Shown here: piece after piece, positions 57,924 to 64,000 of the stretch | Position numbering within the stretch: the first letter of the stretch is position 1 | Layout: each line of letters begins with the position of its first letter | Source: Morinoia aosen | Taxonomy: Eukaryota; Arthropoda; Malacostraca; Amphipoda; Talitridae | NCBI GenBank assembly: GCA_030386875.1 | Contig: CM059570.1 | Coordinates: 33,223,422 to 33,287,421, forward strand | DNA length: 64,000 nucleotides | Reading direction: 5' to 3' | Notes under the pieces: model-generated | Database searches by the model: none | What the model was told of the DNA's origin: nothing | What the model saw: only the letters and a program-made list of their open reading frames with translations | Program-made: the position numbers and the translations under genes

Positions 57924-58248
57924 TTATTATTATTATTATTATTATTATATAAGAAAGTTTCAACCTCCCTTAGCCACGACAAAGATGTTCTAAGAGAGGA
58001 AAGAGGAAGGCACCATTTAGTGTGGAGTTGAGGGAACGCAGAATCTATGCACAAGGTGCACAGAAACAGTAAGCTAGGAAAGAAGTTGATGAAACAAGAA
58101 AAAAGTTGAAGAAGAAAGTAGTAGGTGCTGAAAAAAAAGACAGCAGTGAACCGAAAAAAGATGGTCCGTAACAAAACAAAAATCTATTTTATTACAACAA
58201 AAAGGAAGCCTACCTAACCTTTAGCTCGGGCCCACACATAGTTCCCCT
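57924..58248 (-). mobile_element. 5'-truncated short retroposon with (ATT)n tail
   Basis: TSD gggcacttca(a/g)aaaa at about 57909-57923 and 58249-58263. The sense 5' end stops at cccaggggaac. The tail is an att/aat microsatellite instead of the usual taatc type, so tail sequence varies within the family. Confidence 0.88.
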
Positions 58249-58263
58249 GGGGCACTTCAGAAA

Positions 58264-59414
58264 ATGTGGCGACCATAATCGTCTCGGTTTTTGAATTAAA
58301 AAAATAATAGTAATAATAATACGCCAACTCTTCTCAGGGCAAGAATATCCGAGAGGCTAGAACGTAAATTTGATGCCACTCAACATGGTTCTCAAACAGT
58401 CGCAATTCTTAATACGACAGTTTAACAGTGATAGCAATGAAATAACATACTTACGTAAATTGCTTGATACCAAATCTTGAACGCACTTAAGGCTTTATAC
58501 AATTTCGTGGTGGGCAGGTTAGCGATCTAAGTGCGTAAAAGATGAAAACATCTTAGTAAAGAATTGAAAACTATAAAGACGGCACTGAGACGTTAATCAC
58601 GATCACGAAAACGCAAGAAAAGCCGAAAAAGTAAATAAAAAGCCAACACATCGCTAAAAGATTGAATCCGGAACAGATTATCACAGCCAAGGCAGCTAAA
58701 TCAGTTGGTAAAAAATCAGACGCGAACATCAGGGCGAAACTCCGAATATTGGCAGACTTGCTACAGAGGACAGCAAAGTTTTGGGCTTCATCAGTAGGAA
58801 CAGAGATCGAAGTCAACCAAGGTGGATCGCAATATGCGGAATATTGCCTATACACTCTCCATGAAGTTTGAAAATATAACACGGTGTATCAATATTACGA
58901 GTATAATAGATGCCACAACAGGGATGATCGTCACAAGAAAATCTCTCAAGGCCGGAGAATAAAAAAGACTACTGTAAGAAAACAACCGTATCGGTTCCTA
59001 AAGGAAAACACTAATTCTCGCAATATTCAAGCGACCAGACCAGCTGGTGCACTCAGTAAAAATGACGACTGATGGACAATAGCAGACGCGTTAATTAAGA
59101 AACGGCTGATGAATGCCACCGCTCCACGAGGCGAGTGTGGGAGCGGTGAAAAGAGATAGTCGAGTATGCAGGGAAAGGAAACGAAGTCTGGACAGTTGTC
59201 TAGGTTGGCCAGTATCACAGCAGTGTCTGAGAAAGTGAGAGTCCATGGTGTTGGGGTGAATGAACTGTATTGATCTCTTTCAATGAGAACATAGGACCAC
59301 ACTTGATACCAACAGTACCCTACATCAACGCCATTGAGTAAATTTTAATATAAGTTGCTCCAGAAAGTTTACATTTTCCTAGACCTACAAAGATTCCCAC
59401 ATAAGAAGACCACC
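58264..59414. other. No gene assigned
   Basis: Antisense frames at 58571-58882 (-) and 58662-58868 (+) overlap. The plus one (AAKSVGKKSDANIRAKLRIL...) looks protein-like but has no recognised domain. Confidence 0.3.
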
Positions 59415-59418
59415 TTAA

Positions 59419-59639
59419 CACTTTGACTGCGCCCACTATATATTAAGTTCAACACCAAACTCCAATTTAAAGTCAATTGTAGTAAACTATTTTGAAAATA
59501 CCAAACATGATCTGGATCGTGCCTTCATTTAGCTTTAATTAAGTATTCATGAAAACAGAGTTCGCGACTACTGGTCGGTCAGCAGCATTACGAAAATGAC
59601 CTCCGTGTACCACCGGTGGCGCAAATCGCAGTCAAAGTG
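59419..59639 (+). mobile_element. 221-bp TTAA MITE, piggyBac-like
   Basis: Exact TTAA on both sides (59415-59418, 59640-59643). TIRs cactttgactgcg and cgcagtcaaagtg (the right end reads tcgcagtcaaagtg). Subterminal ccaccggtgg near the right end. Inverted relative to 23474-23694, with the same length. Confidence 0.87.
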
Positions 59640-59643
59640 TTAA

Positions 59644-60234
59644 CTTTATAAAGCATGGTAGTATTAAAAATCAACCATAATAAAGCAAACACTCAAAGCC
59701 AACTTTCCACTGCAAATCGCATCCTTAAATTTTTCGTTTGGTCATGTTCTACGTGAAAATTCGTGTCCTTGATAGGTATTGTAGGTCAAAAAAAAATTTA
59801 AAAAAAACACCGGGGGTTTTCTCGAACTTTTTGACTTATGAACTTTTCGTTGTTTCATCATTTCACAATTGTTTCAGTATTTTCAGTACGTGGGTGGCCC
59901 TCGCTACATGAGTGAATATAATCTAAAATGTAATAGAAAATACAACGCATCAGAGTATATACAAGTATTTGAAAACGTTTCATGGTAAGAATACATCGTC
60001 TTCCTGTCTCACATGTTCAATAATTTAGTTATATTTTTCTGAATGTCAGAAAAAAATGAGAGAACTAATTCATCGGAGACAAGGAAAATAACAGAAAATA
60101 TTCCAATTCCAAAGTTAGAGTAACGAAGTTCTTGTGCCTTTTTTCGTTCGTTCATAAAGCAGCCATGCCAAAGTTCGTAGAGGAGTGAACATCCGGCTCG
60201 AGGTGATTCTACGAGTACTTTACTAAGCTCCAGA
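59644..60234. other. No gene seen
   Basis: No supported feature. Confidence 0.35.
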
Positions 60235-60344
60235 GATTAGATAAGTTGGTGTCAATTTCTCTACCCCAACAAAGGTGTTCCAAAGAGAAGAAAGAGGGAG
60301 GCACTATTTAGTATGGAAGTAAGAGAACGCGGAATCTACGCACA
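60235..60344 (-). mobile_element. Short retroposon, strongly 5'-truncated
   Basis: Only the last 110 nt of the family (gattag tail through aacgcggaatctacgcaca). Confidence 0.75.
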
Positions 60345-61528
60345 ATTTTTAATGTATGTGCCCACACTAATGCGCCTTAGATAATCGATTGATTCTCGGC
60401 CCTTCAGAATGATAACAATGGAGAGGTAAATGAAGGTTGTACGTTTATTTAGACATTTCACTAATGTCGAGTGACCTACTTTCGTTCTCTACAGTATCAG
60501 GAAACTGCAGGAGGATAATTCAACAACCATAGAAATAGTCGGTTTGCGCACATTCATTGCGTAGGTTCAACACGCACACCTAGCCAATTCCGGTTCAGAC
60601 GAACAGATATTTTAAACACTTGGTTTGTGAGGAGCACCGTGTAAAGTAGACTATGTGCCAATAGAGCCTTAAGGTTTGTTAAAATTTGCATCCACGAGAT
60701 GTCAGAAAAATAATTCACAATTTCAAATTAATTAGGATTATTTAGCCCCTAGAAATTAATTGGGTTACACATTTCCAACTATTTGTTGATAAAAATTTGT
60801 TGCATAAACATAAGAACTAAAAAAGTCTTGCATTTCTTGATTGACTTGACGTGTAATTATATAGAAAAACAAACAGCATACATTGATACAATAAATACTC
60901 CGAAGGTTTTTGGAGGCTAATAAGGAATTTTTGGAGTTTTAGTGGGTGGATTTTTAATACCAACTCTGCTGAAGGGGTTAAATACAACGAAAATTATTTC
61001 AAAACAACGATCAAGCCTGGACACATACGCTTCTATGAAATGAATTCTGTAAAATATACAAAAGGGCGAACACATATCAGCTTTCAACGTAAACGACTGA
61101 TCAGATTTTAGTACAAAATTTCCTATAGTTCAGGTTAAAAACTAGGCACGGTCACTAGCATACCAGCAGAGCGGATTAAATACTCCTACTACAACGACGA
61201 CACTGACAGACAACTTTTGAAGTAAAAAGATCAAAGTATACCATTAGCTCGTGGTGGTTGTTGCACGAGTCCAATGCTAGCTAAAACTTCATAAATTTTC
61301 AACTTCTGTTTTGCCAACGTTTCTATTATCGACCGATTTCGATCAAAAAATCTTTAGACCAGCGAACACTTGTCGGCCATTTGACGTTTGAAGTCCAGCT
61401 TCGTAATTCGAAGCACCAAAATGGTCTGGACCCAGTATCGACAAAGCTTGGAGCGACTTTGGTAAGGACATGTTTGCCCTGAAAAAAACTAAGAAAGCAT
61501 AACAGAGAAAACCCAACTTGTTTAAGGT
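60345..61528. other. No gene seen; possible hAT terminus near 60905-60972
   Basis: tagtgggtggatttttaata and ccaactctgctg resemble the right end of the outer hAT (tgggtgggttttttatgtg, ccaaccctgctg). This is weak support for a decayed relative. Nothing else was found. Confidence 0.3.
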
Positions 61529-61542
61529 ACGATTTCAGCTCA

Positions 61543-61646
61543 GATTAGATTAAATTAAATGTTAGTTTAAGCCTCCTTAACAGCAACAAAGATGTTCGAA
61601 AGAGAGGAAGTTGGTAGGCATCATTTACTATGGAGTTTAGTGCATA
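61543..61646 (-). mobile_element. 104-bp 5'-truncated short retroposon with TSD
   Basis: Exact 14-bp TSD acgatttcagctca (61529-61542, 61647-61660) around only the tail-proximal 104 nt of the family. This copy best shows 5' truncation by target-primed reverse transcription. Confidence 0.9.
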
Positions 61647-61660
61647 ACGATTTCAGCTCA

Positions 61661-63168
61661 ACGAGTGAGCAATACTATAAGGTTTTGCATTTGGTTACAA
61701 AAATGTGCAGCGTAGAGTAGAATTCAATTGAAATATGTTAAATCACAATCATACATAAAATTGAAATTCTGAAACAACAAAACGTTCAACACATACTCGA
61801 TTTTATCGGGAAATAAACGCAGTCAGTTGCGGAGACATAAAGACTTTCAATTTTTTTCCTTCCAGGAAGCAGATGCAAATGATTAACATTATGTTTAAAG
61901 TATTTAAACACCCTCAAAACATCATCTAGCACACCCACATTTAGCACAGATGTTCTGAAATAAGAAAATGCAGCATAAATCAATTGGAAAGCTTATTGTT
62001 TAGAAATACTTTATAAATGAAGAACTCGCAGAAAACGCTCACCTTGATGGGAATGGCAGCAATCATGTAACTAACTTCACTGATCTGGAATATATTGCTG
62101 TCGCAACCGTAAATAAACGCAACGATGCTCCGCCGACAGGCTAAAAAAAACTATTTCTCAGCCATCCCGAAATTCCACTTAGCTCGGATATCGCACAATT
62201 ACTACAGCCGAAACTTCAGTGATACAACCTATGAAGATATCGCCTGTCTAATGCGCACTTCCTTGTCTTAACGATATAGACTACAATTAATTTAGAAATC
62301 TAATGCGAGTTCCTAAATTCGGGAGTGCCGCATAATTGGGCCTTCAATGATGCGCACTGTTGGAAGCCGCCGGTAAGAGAATTTGCATCTTCAGCCAGAA
62401 GTACTCGTAGATCTGGTGCAGGGAAGATCACACTGCATGAAGCCATGAGAAACCTCGTAACAAACCCAGTGAGGCCTCAAAACCCACGACATTCAATTCG
62501 ACCGTATTCTGATAATTAGCTAAGAGAGTGTTACATAGCATCATACTAAGCACTCTGTCCCTACAGAATAAAACTCATATACAAGGTGACAGTGAGCAAG
62601 AATAATAAGAAGCGCAACAGACAACATATATATACGGATACGCCGATATCAAAATTGAGGATATCGTCAATATTTCATTTTGGATCATACCGAAACCTCG
62701 GAAAAATCAGGAACATATTAACGTCGCAGTCTATTTTCGTCTATTCAAAATTACATTAATTTACAGTAAACTAATTCAAAAATCTTCGTGAGGAATCGGT
62801 ACGATGGAAAAGATGCAAGATGCTATTGATTACAGGTAATGGAAATACGAGAAGATGTTCTGAAATTTAAGACTTAAACTTTTCCCAAAGTCGCGCGACT
62901 CTTCGGAAGTTTCGGTTCGAGGCTGAGGCAAGGAAATGTTAATAAGGAAACTGATATGAGTTGCTGTGGAAACACTTTAAAACTCGTTAAGATGAGCTTC
63001 TTCATCATCAAAGAAAGGTAACGCCGAGAGAGCCACATTTTTGTCACAAGTTCCGCCGTAAAAGATCCAGATGTAGGAGCAGCCTCATCCCGCTCGCATA
63101 TGCGGAACATTCTCCAGTCGAAAGCGACCGCTGAATAAGTGAATTATGACAGCGCTTCATGTATGTAA
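61661..63168. other. No gene seen
   Basis: Short frames only (for example 62325-62516 + and 62874-63110 -), none with a recognised motif. Confidence 0.35.
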
Positions 63169-63172
63169 TTAA

Positions 63173-63394
63173 CACGTTAGTTGCGATGGGTTAAACTGAA
63201 GTTCAATATTCAACTTAAATTTAAAGTCAAAAGTGATAAGCAAATTTGTAAGTATCAAACATCAACTGAGCCTGTTAAATACCATTAATTTAGAAAGGTT
63301 GTTAGAATTCTTCAAAACGACCCATCGATGGGTCGTTTCGCAGCAGGAAAAACCTAACTACGACCCACCGGTGGGTCATATCGCAATGAATGTG
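63173..63394. mobile_element. 222-bp TTAA MITE, related subfamily
   Basis: TTAA at 63169-63172 and 63395-63398. The left end is cacgttagttgcgatgggtt and the right end, inverted, is cacattcattgcgatatgac. It contains a 24-bp perfect palindrome at 63315-63338 (core gacccatcgatgggtc) and a second, gacccaccggtgggtc, at 63362-63377. Its interior (aaactgaagttcaatattca) matches the left part of the copy at 17332. Confidence 0.82.
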
Positions 63395-63683
63395 TTAAAA
63401 ATGCTTCAGTACTGCAATATTTCGAAACCTCTGGAAAACCCGGGACTTTTGAATCTCCAGAACAGTAACACAAAGTTTCTAATTGCACTCCCCATACAAT
63501 GAAGACTAAATACGACTGCAGTGGAAGGCTGAACTAAATTCTTTCTTGTGAATCCAAGGCACAAGATACGTTCCGATTGACCCAGAAAATTTTACCTAAT
63601 CTCCTATGAGTCGTCATGATTTAATAACATTTTTTGAAAATAAGTTGCAGAATAAGTAAATACTTTGATTATATTGAATTGAA
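63395..63683. other. No gene seen
   Basis: Short interval without a supported feature. Confidence 0.35.
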
Positions 63684-64000
63684 AGCTAGTTAAAACTTCC
63701 CAAACCACAACAAAGATGTTCCCAAGAGAAGAAGGCGGAAGGCCCCGTTTAGTACGGAATTAAGGGAACGGAGTATACATCCACAAGAAGTGTTCTCCAC
63801 ACCCTGCACATAGAAACAGGAAAACTGAAAAAAGTTTACGAAATAAGGTAAAACATGATAAAATTGTTATAGGGCTGACAAAACAACATCAGTAAATCAA
63901 AACAAAAATGTTTGTAACAAATAGAACCCCTATTCTCTCCCAACAAAAGAAAGCGGGCTTGACCTTCAGCTCGGGATTTCACATCTTTCTCTTTGAGGCA
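63684..64000 (-). mobile_element. Short retroposon, runs off the window end
   Basis: The tail-proximal part (aaacttcccaaaccacaaca) through the body to ctcgggatttcacatctttc. The hairpin head would lie beyond 64000. Diverged. Confidence 0.75.

Overview
The window is repeat-dense, AT-rich intergenic or intronic DNA from a metazoan, most likely an arthropod and probably an insect with a large genome. The evidence is spliceosomal GT/AG sites, no bacterial-style gene layout, and a mixture of hAT, Tc1/mariner-like and TTAA-type DNA transposons, a Penelope-like retroelement, a 5'-truncated LINE, a tRNA-derived SINE and about 20 copies of a second short retroposon. I see no complete host gene. The best host-like coding piece is one spliced exon (52125-52273, minus) encoding a signal-peptide-like N-terminus. 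Two weaker exon candidates lie at 49434-49464 (+) and 50340-50530 (-).

Layout. 0-4 kb: an AT-rich element with short terminal inverted repeats, then a decayed multi-exon gene containing a CACTA/Transposase_21-like fragment (1125-3959, +). 5-10.5 kb: short retroposon copies (one split by a 768-bp fold-back element), an AT-rich dispersed repeat, and a hairpin cluster. 11-21 kb: more retroposon copies, a tRNA-derived SINE inserted in a 45-bp minisatellite, a 32-bp minisatellite, and a TTAA MITE broken by a Penelope-like fragment carrying a GIY-YIG domain and a hammerhead-ribozyme-like motif. 21-35 kb: two mariner-type transposase remnants, further TTAA elements, and many retroposon copies with clear target-site duplications (TSDs). 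37-46.3 kb: a nested structure of hAT within hAT, with a LINE, two mariner-like deletion derivatives and a retroposon inserted. 46-64 kb: a promoter-like GC-richer stretch, local duplications, exon candidates, more TTAA MITEs and retroposon copies.

The elements interact as stacked insertions rather than as a pathway, and their order can be read from TSDs: retroposon before fold-back element; TTAA MITE before Penelope-like fragment; outer hAT before inner hAT before LINE and mariners. The most notable item is the roughly 355-bp retroposon family. It has a strongly self-complementary 5' end, no RNA polymerase III boxes that I could find, 13-18 bp TSDs, and two nearly identical young copies. I did not recognise it as a named family. 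All family calls come from reading the sequence by eye; no database search was possible.
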